This document shows, one piece after another, positions 1 through 6,755 of a DNA stretch of 21,531 bases. Within the stretch, counting starts at the first letter, position 1; every line of letters begins with the position of its first letter. The DNA lies in NCBI GenBank assembly GCA_910579145.1, contig CAJTTQ010000014.1, positions 22,395-43,925 on the forward strand, given 5' to 3'. The notes beneath the pieces were generated by a model that was given only the letters and a program-made list of their open reading frames with translations, ran no database searches and was not told the DNA's origin. A program made the translations under genes and the position numbers. Source of the DNA: an uncultured Eubacterium sp. (GTDB lineage: Bacteria > Bacillota > Clostridia > Lachnospirales > Lachnospiraceae).

Positions 1-8
1 GATAGGAA

Positions 9-26
9 CATTCCTTTTGTGGAATG
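9..26. repeat. Short inverted repeat before the first gene
   Basis: CATTCC at 9-14 and GGAATG at 21-26 are perfect inverted arms around a 6-base loop (TTTTGT). This could be a small hairpin in the leader of the first gene, or an operator. The upstream context is cut off by the window edge, so no function is assigned. Confidence 0.3.
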
Positions 27-53
27 GGAGAGCAAGAAGAGAAGAGGTGCGAT

Positions 54-842
54 ATGCGGAAAAAAATATCTGACTTCATAAAAAAGAAATATAAGGTATC
101 CCCGGAATATCCGTGGCAGAAGTATGACAGTAATGCGGTTTTCCGCCACAGTGACAATAATAAATGGTTTGCGCTGGTCATGTGCGTGCAGCGATGCAAA
201 CTGGGCCTATCTGGAGAAGATCATGTTGATGTGATAAATCTGAAAGTGGACGATATCTTTTTCCGGGAAACGATCATACAGGAAGATGGAATCATGCCTG
301 CCTATCACATGAACAAGCAGCACTGGATCTCGGTCCTTTTGGATGGAACCGTCGCTAAAGACAGGATTTTTGATCTGATCCATATGAGTTTTTTAGCAAC
401 GGCTTCGACAAAACAAAAGGAAAAAATCCGGCCGCCCAAAGAGTGGATCATTCCGGCAAATCCTAAATTTTATGATGTAGAATATGCTTTTGATAAATCG
501 GACGAGGTGAATTGGAAACAGGGCAAAGGCATTAAGGCAGGGGATACGGTTTTTATGTATGTGGCGGCGCCGGTATCCGCGATCTTGTATCAATGTAAGG
601 TAATGGAAACAAATGTACCGTATGAATATAAAGATGAGAACTTAGAAATCTGCGCGTTGATGAAGCTCAAGCTGTTAAAGCGGTTTCGGCCGGATCAGTT
701 TACCTTTCAGGTGTTAAAAGAAGAATATGAAGTTTCAGCTGTCCGGGGGCCCAGGGGGATACCGGATTCGCTGAGTGCTGCGCTGTCAAGGGTGGAAGAT
801 GGAAAGAAGATACATAAACCAGAATGGATGGAAAACAGATGA
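54..842 (+). CDS. MmcQ/YjbR-family protein with C-terminal EVE-like domain
   Basis: The 262-residue product looks like two fused parts. Residues about 1-115 have the MmcQ/YjbR (DUF419) pattern: YPWQKY, then NAVFRH, KWFALVM, and a HWISVLLDG stretch near residue 95. YjbR proteins have a double-wing fold and are often called DNA-binding, but their role is not established. Residues about 130-235 (from EWIIPANPKFYD, with IKAGDTVFMYV) resemble an EVE/PUA-like domain, a fold linked to binding modified bases; this assignment is weaker. I chose ATG 54 over the in-frame ATG at 24 because AGAGG lies just upstream of 54 and nothing similar precedes 24. The stop overlaps the start of azlC (ATGA), suggesting translational coupling, although a link to amino acid export is not obvious. 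Confidence 0.75.
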   Translation: MRKKISDFIKKKYKVSPEYPWQKYDSNAVFRHSDNNKWFALVMCVQRCKLGLSGEDHVDVINLKVDDIFFRETIIQEDGIMPAYHMNKQHWISVLLDGTVAKDRIFDLIHMSFLATASTKQKEKIRPPKEWIIPANPKFYDVEYAFDKSDEVNWKQGKGIKAGDTVFMYVAAPVSAILYQCKVMETNVPYEYKDENLEICALMKLKLLKRFRPDQFTFQVLKEEYEVSAVRGPRGIPDSLSAALSRVEDGKKIHKPEWMENR

Positions 843-1546
843 AACAATACACACGGGGAATCCGGGACGGGATTCCGATCGCGCTCGGTTATCTTTCGGT
901 CAGTTTTACGTTTGGACTGATGGCGGTCGGTGAGGGACTCGCCTGGTGGGAGGCAACTCTGATGTCAATGACAAACCTCACGTCGGCTGGGCAATTTGCA
1001 GCGCTGCCGCTTATGGCAGCCGGAGGGGCATGGTTTGAGATGTTCTTGACGCAATTTGTCATTAATCTCCGCTATGCGCTCATGTCATTGTCCCTGTCGC
1101 AGAAAGTAGATGGGACGATGAATACGGTGTACCGTCTGATCCTGGGATTTGCGAATACGGATGAAATCTTTGCGGTCGCGATGAGTAATCCTCATCCGGT
1201 CGGGCGCTCGTATTTATTTGGGCTTGCTACGATGCCGTTTTTGGGCTGGAGTATGGGGACGCTGTTCGGTGCGCTGATGGGCCAGATATTACCGGCCTCT
1301 GTTGTTTCGGCGTTAGGGATTGCTATTTATGGCATGTTTCTGGCCATCATCCTGCCTGCGGCAAAGGAGAAGAAGCCGGTTCGTGCCGTCGTAGTGATCG
1401 CGGTCACGATCAGCTGTCTGTTTTATTACGTGCCGGGACTGCAAAACGTCAGCAGCGGATTTGTGATCATACTTGCGTCTGTCGCAGCTTCGGCAGCAGG
1501 AGCATGGTTATTCCCGGTCAAGGAGGTGGAGAGCGGTGATCAGTGA
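839..1546 (+). CDS. azlC: AzlC family branched-chain amino acid exporter subunit
   Basis: This is the large subunit of the two-component AzlCD permease, an inner-membrane system that in Bacillus subtilis exports branched-chain amino acids and analogues such as azaleucine. The 235-residue, very hydrophobic protein has the family N-terminus (RDGIPIALGYLSVSFTFGL), the TNLTSAGQFAALPLM stretch and the NLRYALMSLSLSQKV segment, followed by several membrane spans. Length is normal for AzlC. ATG 839 forms an ATGA overlap with the stop of the preceding gene and is preferred; ATG 824, in frame 15 bases earlier, is the alternative. The 3' end overlaps azlD by 11 bases, as is usual for this pair. The real substrate cannot be told from the sequence. 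Confidence 0.9.
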   Translation: MKQYTRGIRDGIPIALGYLSVSFTFGLMAVGEGLAWWEATLMSMTNLTSAGQFAALPLMAAGGAWFEMFLTQFVINLRYALMSLSLSQKVDGTMNTVYRLILGFANTDEIFAVAMSNPHPVGRSYLFGLATMPFLGWSMGTLFGALMGQILPASVVSALGIAIYGMFLAIILPAAKEKKPVRAVVVIAVTISCLFYYVPGLQNVSSGFVIILASVAASAAGAWLFPVKEVESGDQ

Positions 1547-1856
1547 GAAGACTTTTTTTATTTATTTGGCGATCATGGCGCTCACGACGTATGCGATACG
1601 GGTACTGCCGCTCGTTTTGTGCAGGGGGAAGATTAAAAATGTGTTCCTGAAATCTTTTTTGACGTACATTCCCTATGCGGTACTGGGGGCGATGACTTTT
1701 CCGGCCATTATTTATTCCACGCAGGGCATGTTTTCCGCGCTTGTGGGGACGGTAGCAGCTGTTTTGCTGGCATACCGGGGAAAGAGCCTGCTTACGGTGG
1801 CGATGGCGGCGTGTATTGCCGTTTATGTGGCAGAGTGGATCCTGAGGGTGATCTGA
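1536..1856 (+). CDS. azlD: AzlD family branched-chain amino acid exporter subunit
   Basis: This is the small partner of AzlC, 106 residues with about four hydrophobic segments. It shows the AzlD pattern: an N-terminal helix ending in TYAIRVLPLV, then FLKSFLTYIPYAVLGAMTFPAI. The start is a GTG at 1536, chosen because a perfect AAGGAGGT lies at 1520-1527, eight bases upstream; the longer frame from 1473 lies within azlC and has no family similarity. The gene overlaps the end of azlC by 11 bases, so the two are almost certainly co-translated to give the membrane complex. No terminator with a U-run is evident in the gap that follows. Confidence 0.88.
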   Translation: MISEKTFFIYLAIMALTTYAIRVLPLVLCRGKIKNVFLKSFLTYIPYAVLGAMTFPAIIYSTQGMFSALVGTVAAVLLAYRGKSLLTVAMAACIAVYVAEWILRVI

Positions 1857-1896
1857 CAGTAGGACAGCGCAAATTCAAATAGAAAAATGTATGAGG

Positions 1897-1925
1897 TAGA
1901 CCAGTGGCTTTGTCGATGCTATGAT
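1897..1925 (+). promoter_or_regulatory. Possible promoter of the methyltransferase gene
   Basis: TAGACC (1897-1902, four of six matches to TTGACA) is followed 17 bases later by TATGAT (1920-1925, five of six to TATAAT). It sits in the 114-base gap after azlD and about 45 bases before the methyltransferase start. This is a moderate match only, and the region is AT-rich, so other -10 choices exist. Confidence 0.35.
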
Positions 1926-1970
1926 ATAAACCATAACATATAAAAACATTTAAAAGGATTGGAGGATACG

Positions 1971-2675
1971 ATGAAGTCACAGGAACAATACATAACAGGA
2001 TTAAAGCAATGGCTCGCGGATACGGCCGGGGAGCCGCTGGAAGAAATGGCCGGATTTTTCTCCAGCCGGCTGGGTGATTACGAACAGCATATGGCAGTTT
2101 GGGAAAAATCATATCAGGCGTTCGCTGGATTACTGCCGGAAGGATGCCTTCATATACTTGATCTGGGATGTGGAACTGGATTGGAACTGGATCAGATCTG
2201 GGCAAGATTTCCACAGATTGAAGTGACCGGTGTTGATTTGTGCCAGGAAATGCTCGAAATGCTACAAAAAAAGCATTCTGACAAGCATTTGACGGCTGTT
2301 TGCATGGACTATTTTCAATACGATCCCGGAGTTGAAAAGTGGGATGCCGTCATTTCGTTTGAGAGTCTGCACCATTTTCTGCCGGAGCGTAAAGCGGAAT
2401 TGTACGGAAAGATTGCAAAGAGCCTGAAAGATGGCGGCGTGTTCCTTTTGGCAGACTATACAGCGTGCTGTGAGGAAGAAGAGAAATTATTGCGCGATGT
2501 CTGCTTTGAGAGGCGGGAAAAGTGGGAGATCCCGACAGAGCGTTACGTTCATTTTGATATACCACTGACGCTGGAACACGAGATGGGATTATTGAAGGAA
2601 GCCGGCCTTTCTATTCAACAAGTGATAGATGAGCCGGAGGAAGCGACTTTGATCGTGGCAAAAAAAAGCAGTTGA
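1971..2675 (+). CDS. Class I SAM-dependent methyltransferase
   Basis: The 234-residue soluble protein has a Rossmann-type methyltransferase core. Motif I is ILDLGCGTG near residue 62, motif II an acidic strand end (VTGVDLCQEML), followed by an aspartate after the third strand (CMDYF) and the DAVISFESLHHF segment typical of the Methyltransf_25/UbiE-like group. SLKDGGVFLLADY follows. The substrate is unknown: small-molecule methylation is the usual guess, but nothing here identifies it. ATG 1971 is chosen because GGAGG at 1961-1965 sits six bases upstream; a TTG at 1959 would add four residues. Its stop codon (2673-2675) lies inside the -35 box of the thrS promoter, so transcription of thrS starts immediately after it. 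Confidence 0.85.
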   Translation: MKSQEQYITGLKQWLADTAGEPLEEMAGFFSSRLGDYEQHMAVWEKSYQAFAGLLPEGCLHILDLGCGTGLELDQIWARFPQIEVTGVDLCQEMLEMLQKKHSDKHLTAVCMDYFQYDPGVEKWDAVISFESLHHFLPERKAELYGKIAKSLKDGGVFLLADYTACCEEEEKLLRDVCFERREKWEIPTERYVHFDIPLTLEHEMGLLKEAGLSIQQVIDEPEEATLIVAKKSS

Positions 2676-2700
2676 CATTTTTTAAACAAATAATTATAAT
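2672..2700 (+). promoter_or_regulatory. Sigma-A promoter of the thrS transcript
   Basis: TTGACA (2672-2677) and TATAAT (2695-2700) are both perfect consensus hexamers separated by exactly 17 bases. Transcription should start near 2707, just before the first T-box stem. The -35 hexamer contains the TGA stop of the upstream methyltransferase gene. Control would then lie mainly in the T-box leader rather than at initiation. Confidence 0.9.
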
Positions 2701-2706
2701 AATCCA

Positions 2707-2995
2707 TAACACGTAGAAGAGACGAGTAAAATGTGGTAACATGACAGAGAATGGTGACGGAACGCGAGAACCGCAAACGGCGGTGATGCGTCAGGCTGGA
2801 AGCACCAGCGTGGGAAGCATTTGAAAACTACCTCTGAGTGGCCCCAATCCGGTCCGGTGACTCCGTTATCGTCGAAATGAAGCCGGGTATTTGCGCTGCA
2901 AATGCCAAAAAGGGTGGAACCGCGGGAATATTTCGAAAGTGATACCCCGTCCCTGTGAACGATCGTGTTTGTAGGGGCGGGGTTTATTGTATTTT
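2707..2995 (+). promoter_or_regulatory. Threonine T-box leader riboswitch of thrS
   Basis: A T-box leader reads uncharged tRNA and allows readthrough of a terminator when the tRNA is not aminoacylated. Seen here: the invariant T-box sequence AGGGTGGAACCGCGGG at 2911-2926; the AGTA motif near 2725 of the specifier internal loop; and its opposing strand GAAAACTACC at 2823-2832. That strand holds ACT (2827-2829) directly followed by ACC (2830-2832), both threonine codons, so the specificity is threonine whichever is read. ACT followed by a purine fits the usual pattern best. Within the T-box, TGGA (2915-2918) would pair with the tRNA end if the discriminator base is U, as in many bacterial tRNA-Thr. 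The terminator follows at 2945-2995 and thrS starts at 3052. Confidence 0.95.
2945..2995 (+). terminator. T-box controlled intrinsic terminator
   Basis: CCCCGTCCCT (2945-2954) pairs with AGGGGCGGGG (2973-2982) in a 10-bp stem with a single G-U pair. It is followed by a T-rich run (2983-2995). In T-box leaders this terminator competes with an antiterminator that includes the T-box sequence just upstream. Confidence 0.9.
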
Positions 2996-3051
2996 GAGAC
3001 AAGGATAGAAAACAAAAAATGAATTTGCCATGAGACGGGCAGGAAAGGACA

Positions 3052-5025
3052 GTGAGTGTTTTGAAGATCAAATTGAAAGACGGTTCCTGCAAGGAATATG
3101 CGGAGCCAATGGCGATCATTGACATCGCGAAAGATATCAGCGAAGGCCTGGCAAGGGTGGCCTGCGTGGCAGAGCTGGACGGGGAGACCGTGGATCTGCG
3201 GACAGTCGTAGACGGAGAGCATGAGCTGAATATACTCACGTTTGACAGCGAGGAGGGAAAGGCGGCGTACCGCCACACGACCGCGCATGTGCTGGCGCAG
3301 GCGGTCAAGCGCATGTATCCAGATGCGAAATGCGCGATCGGGCCGTCGATCGAGAACGGCTTCTACTATGATTTTGATATGGAATCCCTTGACAGGGAAT
3401 CGCTGGACGCCATTGAAAAAGAGATGAAGAAGATCATCAAAGAGGGGGCGGGACTCGAGCGTTTTACCCTTTCGAGGCAGGAAGCCATCGACCTGATGAA
3501 GAAGAGGGATGAGCCTTACAAAGTAGAGCTGATCGAGGATCTGCCGGAAGACGCAGAACTTTCATTTTACCAGCAGGGAGAGTATATCGATCTGTGCGCC
3601 GGACCGCACCTTATGAGTACGAAGCCGGTCAAAGCATTTAAGCTGACATCCTCGTCGGGCGCTTACTGGAGAGGAAATGAGAAGAACAAGATGCTGACGC
3701 GTATTTACGGAACGGCATTTACAAAGAAAGCGGATCTGGACGCGTATCTGGCGCATCTGGAGGACATCAAAAAGCGCGACCACAATAAACTCGGGCGAGA
3801 GATGGAGATTTTTACGACGGTGGACGTGATCGGGCAGGGACTTCCGCTTCTGATGCCAAACGGCGTGAAGATCGTGCAGAAGCTGCAGAGGTGGATCGAG
3901 GACGAAGAGGATAAGCGGGGATATGTCAGGACGAAGACGCCGCTTATGGCAAAATCCGATCTGTACAAGATTTCCGGACACTGGGATCACTATAAAGAAG
4001 GAATGTTCGTGCTCGGTGACGAGGAGAAGGACAAGGAAGTATTTGCCCTGCGGCCGATGACCTGTCCGTTCCAGTATTACGTGTTTAAGGCGGGACAAAA
4101 ATCGTACCGCGACCTGCCGTGCCGTTATGGTGAAACTTCTACGCTGTTCCGCAATGAGGAATCCGGTGAGATGCACGGTTTGACAAGGGTACGGCAGTTT
4201 ACGATTTCCGAGGGGCATCTGGTTGTCCGTCCGGATCAGATGGTGCAGGAATTTAAGGACTGCATCGCGCTGGCACAGTACTGCCTGCAGACGTTAGGAC
4301 TGGAGGAGGATGTGACGTATCATCTCTCCAAATGGGATCCAGAGAATTCGGAAAAATATATCGGTGAGCCGGAGGTTTGGGAGGAAACGGAGGATCATAT
4401 CCGGAACATCCTGAATGAGCTGGACATTCCGTTTACGGAAGATGTCGGCGAGGCGGCATTTTATGGCCCGAAGGTGGATATCAACGCGAAAAACGTATAC
4501 GGCAAGGAAGACACGATGATCACGATCCAGTGGGACGCGCTCCTCGCGGAGCAGTTTGATATGTATTATATCGACGAAAACGGCGAGAAAGTCCGTCCGT
4601 ACATTATCCACAGGACTTCCATCGGATGTTATGAGAGGACGCTGGCCTGGCTCATTGAGAAATATGCTGGGAAGTTCCCGACCTGGCTTTGCCCGGAGCA
4701 GGTGCGCGTGCTGCCGATTTCGGAAAAATACGCCGATTACGCGGAGAAGGTCCGCAGGGAACTGGCGGATCATGGAATTGACGTTACGGTAGACGGCCGC
4801 TCGGAGAAGATCGGATTTAAGATCCGTGAAGCAAGGCTGAAAAAGATCCCGTATATGCTGATCGTCGGGCAAAAAGAGCAGGAAGAGCAGGTCGTATCGC
4901 TTCGCAGCCGCTATAAAGGGGATGAGGGCCAGGTATCGCTGGCAGATTTTATAAATGATATCACGGAAGAGATCCGTACGAAGGAAATCCGTACGATCGA
5001 AGGAGGCGCTGATGGAACAGAATAG
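3052..5025 (+). CDS. thrS: Threonine--tRNA ligase
   Basis: Threonyl-tRNA synthetase charges tRNA-Thr with threonine in the cytoplasm. The 657-residue product has the full class II layout: N-terminal TGS domain (residues about 1-63), editing domain with HTTAH and the LCAGPH (CxxxH) motif, catalytic core, and C-terminal anticodon-binding domain (from about 560). The predicted zinc ligands are Cys338 (MTCPF), His389 (SEGH) and His520 (YIIHR), with spacing like the E. coli enzyme. Start: GTG 3052 after AGGAAAGGA; TTG 3061 is an alternative. The protein is slightly long for the family because of a charged C-terminal tail (EIRTKEIRTIEGG). Expression is set by the T-box leader. The end overlaps the next gene by 14 bases. 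Confidence 0.98.
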   Translation: MSVLKIKLKDGSCKEYAEPMAIIDIAKDISEGLARVACVAELDGETVDLRTVVDGEHELNILTFDSEEGKAAYRHTTAHVLAQAVKRMYPDAKCAIGPSIENGFYYDFDMESLDRESLDAIEKEMKKIIKEGAGLERFTLSRQEAIDLMKKRDEPYKVELIEDLPEDAELSFYQQGEYIDLCAGPHLMSTKPVKAFKLTSSSGAYWRGNEKNKMLTRIYGTAFTKKADLDAYLAHLEDIKKRDHNKLGREMEIFTTVDVIGQGLPLLMPNGVKIVQKLQRWIEDEEDKRGYVRTKTPLMAKSDLYKISGHWDHYKEGMFVLGDEEKDKEVFALRPMTCPFQYYVFKAGQKSYRDLPCRYGETSTLFRNEESGEMHGLTRVRQFTISEGHLVVRPDQMVQEFKDCIALAQYCLQTLGLEEDVTYHLSKWDPENSEKYIGEPEVWEETEDHIRNILNELDIPFTEDVGEAAFYGPKVDINAKNVYGKEDTMITIQWDALLAEQFDMYYIDENGEKVRPYIIHRTSIGCYERTLAWLIEKYAGKFPTWLCPEQVRVLPISEKYADYAEKVRRELADHGIDVTVDGRSEKIGFKIREARLKKIPYMLIVGQKEQEEQVVSLRSRYKGDEGQVSLADFINDITEEIRTKEIRTIEGGADGTE

Positions 5026-5350
5026 TAATTTGAATGGGAAAGCGATCGCATCGTTCATCGTTTCGTGCGTGGCGCTTCTTAGCGGCTGCTGTGTCTGGTA
5101 TATCGCCGTGGTCTGCGGAGTGGTTGCGATCGTTCTCGGGATACTCGCGCTGCGTGAGGGCGGCCACAGGCAGCAGGACCTGGCAATCGCGGGAATCGTC
5201 GTGGGCGCTACGGGACTCGCGGTCGGCATTGTGGCGGCGGTTTTATATATCATGCTTTTTTCCGCGTCGGGAGATGGATCTTATACGCCGAAAGATACTT
5301 CCGATACGGTGCTTATGGCGGTGCGTGGACTGGCTGGGTTTTTTAGATGA
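5012..5350 (+). CDS. Small DUF4190-like membrane protein
   Basis: The 112-residue protein begins with a short polar stretch and then has two hydrophobic spans (residues about 10-45 and 58-88) separated by a basic loop (REGGHRQQD). The LAIAGIVVGATGLAVGIV segment matches the DUF4190-type repeat of small glycine-rich membrane helices. Function is unknown for this family. ATG 5012 is preceded by AGGAGG at 5001-5006, and the start lies inside the last codons of thrS (14-base overlap), so it is probably translated by coupling with thrS and shares its T-box control. The frame extends upstream to 4955, but that part lies within thrS and lacks support. Confidence 0.75.
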   Translation: MEQNSNLNGKAIASFIVSCVALLSGCCVWYIAVVCGVVAIVLGILALREGGHRQQDLAIAGIVVGATGLAVGIVAAVLYIMLFSASGDGSYTPKDTSDTVLMAVRGLAGFFR

Positions 5351-5392
5351 TATGTAGATGGGAACGATATTTAGTTTAGAAAGGAGATTGTC

Positions 5393-5818
5393 ATGGAGGA
5401 TAATTACTTGCAGAAGGATCATTTGATCAAGCCGGATGATGGGTTTTCAGTGCCGCAGAATGAAAAGAAGGGGCTTGGGATCGCGGCAACGGTTCTGGGT
5501 GTCATATCGATTCTTTGCTGCTGCTGTTTGGGACTGGGGTTTGTTTCCGCGATCATTGGTTTCATATTTTCCATTGTCTGTGTTGTGAAAGGAACTGGTT
5601 CGGGGAAGACGTTCGGTATTGTCGGTTTGATTTTGAATGGGATTGGATTGCTCTTAGGCGTATATATGATCATTACGGTCGGCATGATGATCAACTGGGA
5701 GAATTTCAACATAGAAACATTTAACCAGTTAGAGTATATTGATCCGAACGATGAGGAGGCGATATATAACTGGATGCAGCAGTTTTTCAAAGTAGATATA
5801 AGCGGTTATTACTACTAG
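5393..5818 (+). CDS. DUF4190 domain membrane protein
   Basis: The 141-residue protein has a polar N-terminus of about 28 residues with a KKGLGIAATVLGVIS entry to the first span, a cysteine cluster (ILCCCCLGLGF), and a second span (GIVGLILNGIGLLLGVYMII). The last 45 residues are acidic and end in aromatic residues (DISGYYY). This is the classic two-helix DUF4190 pattern; the biological role is not known. The ribosome binding site is AAAGGAG just upstream. The gene follows the preceding DUF4190-like gene by 42 bases with no visible promoter or terminator between, so it is likely on the thrS transcript. The two proteins may be paralogues, which would fit a shared membrane role. Confidence 0.8.
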   Translation: MEDNYLQKDHLIKPDDGFSVPQNEKKGLGIAATVLGVISILCCCCLGLGFVSAIIGFIFSIVCVVKGTGSGKTFGIVGLILNGIGLLLGVYMIITVGMMINWENFNIETFNQLEYIDPNDEEAIYNWMQQFFKVDISGYYY

Positions 5819-5871
5819 CGTACAGCAGTGAAAGTGCCTGACGTGTCTGCCGGCGGGTTAGGTGGTTGATG

Positions 5872-6324
5872 TCAAAAATGGATGCCGCATATGGCGAGCA
5901 GGTTTTTGACCATCCATTGCAAGAGGATGAGCAGGATACCAGCAAAAAGATAACCACTTTTGAGGGAAAGTCCTTTCGTGAAACGGGTTTCACGGGAGGA
6001 CTTTTTTCGTGCGGCGATCCATTCCACGGTATGGCTGACCATGAACAGCGCGTAGAGGACCGCGGCGTACGGGACAAACGGGTGGTAAAGAAACGATGCG
6101 ATCAGATTTCCCTCCAAAAGGGCATGTACGGCGCGGGTGCCGCCGCAGCCCGGACAATACAGTCCAGATACTCGGTGGAACAGGCAGGGGGGGACGACTC
6201 CGGTCAGATCAAAGTGGAGACGGCCGGAGTGGACGAGGAAAAGGAATGTAAAAAGCAGGAGTGCAAAAATAAGACCGAGGATGTAGAGTGTTTTTTCGAC
6301 GGATCGTTCTCGAAAAGATTTCAT
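5872..6324 (-). CDS. DUF2752 domain membrane protein
   Basis: The 150-residue protein has three predicted membrane segments and the family signature YCPGCGGTRAVHALLEGN (residues about 53-70), with the cysteine pair and glycines characteristic of DUF2752. The role of this family is unknown; the Cys-Pro-x-Cys-like motif may bind a metal or be redox-active, which is inference. Start ATG 6324 is chosen because AGGAGG (complement of 6330-6335) lies five bases upstream; the longer frame from 6360 would add 12 residues without a binding site. The gene converges on the DUF4190 gene to its left, with 53 bases between the stops. DUF4190 and DUF2752 proteins seem to occur near each other in this bacterial group, but that is from memory. 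Confidence 0.85.
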   Translation of the reverse strand: MKSFRERSVEKTLYILGLIFALLLFTFLFLVHSGRLHFDLTGVVPPCLFHRVSGLYCPGCGGTRAVHALLEGNLIASFLYHPFVPYAAVLYALFMVSHTVEWIAARKKSSRETRFTKGLSLKSGYLFAGILLILLQWMVKNLLAICGIHF

Positions 6325-6399
6325 GGCGGCCTCCTGTCTGGTGTTCCTGTGTTTTTGCAAAAATATCCATGTAATAGCAGTTTCGGGTTCTTATCAAGG

Positions 6400-6428
6400 A
6401 TTGTACCACAGATCCGAAACATTTACAA
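6400..6428 (-). promoter_or_regulatory. Promoter of the DUF2752 gene
   Basis: On the minus strand, TTGTAA (complement of 6423-6428) and TACAAT (complement of 6400-6405) are 17 bases apart, and TGG directly before the -10 gives an extended -10 (TGn). Transcription would start near 6393, leaving an untranslated leader of about 69 bases. Confidence 0.65.
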
Positions 6429-6652
6429 TGAGTCCTATTGTAGGTGTGGAACAAAATGAAGACCGGCAGATGATCGCATTGCAAAAGGCGGGGGTCCCCA
6501 CGCATCACATTTTTATGGATAAGCAGTCGGGAAAAGATTTTGCCAGGGCGAATCTGAAGGGGACTTTGGAGAGGTGTCAGATGAGCAAATCTACGTTTTA
6601 TCGAAAGCTGCGGGAGATGAGGGGGCGGCCATATAGTACAATAAAAAATTGA
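6428..6652 (+). pseudogene. Decayed serine recombinase (resolvase) remnant
   Basis: A 74-codon frame carries two disconnected pieces of a Tn3-type resolvase/invertase. The first (EQNEDRQMIALQKAGVP, then FMDKQSGKDFAR) matches the N-terminal catalytic domain. The second (LERCQMSKSTFYRKLREM) matches the C-terminal helix-turn-helix. About 100 or more residues between them are missing, joined near ARANLKG. The start of the catalytic domain is also shortened: the usual YxRVSTKEQNEDR reads IVGVEQNEDR, so the catalytic serine is absent. There is no ribosome binding site before ATG 6428. It is not expected to be active. It is the only trace of a mobile element in this window and marks an old insertion or deletion point between the DUF2752 gene and the GH43 locus. 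Confidence 0.8.
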
Positions 6653-6677
6653 ATTATCGTTCCGAATATGATATAAT
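6649..6677 (+). promoter_or_regulatory. Extended -10 promoter of the GH43 gene
   Basis: TTGAAT (6649-6654) and TATAAT (6672-6677) are 17 bases apart, with TGA immediately before the -10 giving an extended -10. The -35 overlaps the stop codon of the recombinase remnant. Transcription should start near 6684, giving a leader of about 70 bases before ATG 6756. Confidence 0.8.
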
Positions 6678-6683
6678 ATTTTG

Positions 6684-6741
6684 CAAAGTAACGGAAATAA
6701 GTGCAGGCATAGCTTGCCGACTCATGTGTACGAACTGAGAT
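6684..6741 (+). promoter_or_regulatory. GH43 5' leader with short hairpins, half c-di-GMP-I-like
   Basis: The untranslated leader can form GGCA (6706-6709) with TGCC (6715-6718) and CTCA (6721-6724) with TGAG (6736-6739). The stretch GCAAAG-AACGG (6683-6694) followed by ATAGCTTGCCGA (6709-6720) resembles the 3' half of a c-di-GMP-I (GEMM) aptamer. The other aptamer helix would lie upstream of the predicted transcription start and is not visible, so a working riboswitch is doubtful. Confidence 0.2.
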
Positions 6742-6755
6742 AAGGAGGGAAACGA

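Noticed and set aside
824..838. Start of azlC at ATG 824.
   Set aside because: ATG 839 makes a standard ATGA overlap with the preceding gene and has GGATGG at a better distance; 824 remains possible.
4294..5253. A 319-codon open frame on the minus strand across thrS.
   Set aside because: It lies antisense to a clearly conserved gene, has no recognisable motifs and reflects the codon pattern of thrS.
5819..5871. CCTGAC...GTTAGG stem between the convergent DUF4190 and DUF2752 genes as a bidirectional terminator.
   Set aside because: The stem has a large loop and no T-run on either side, so I could not support it.
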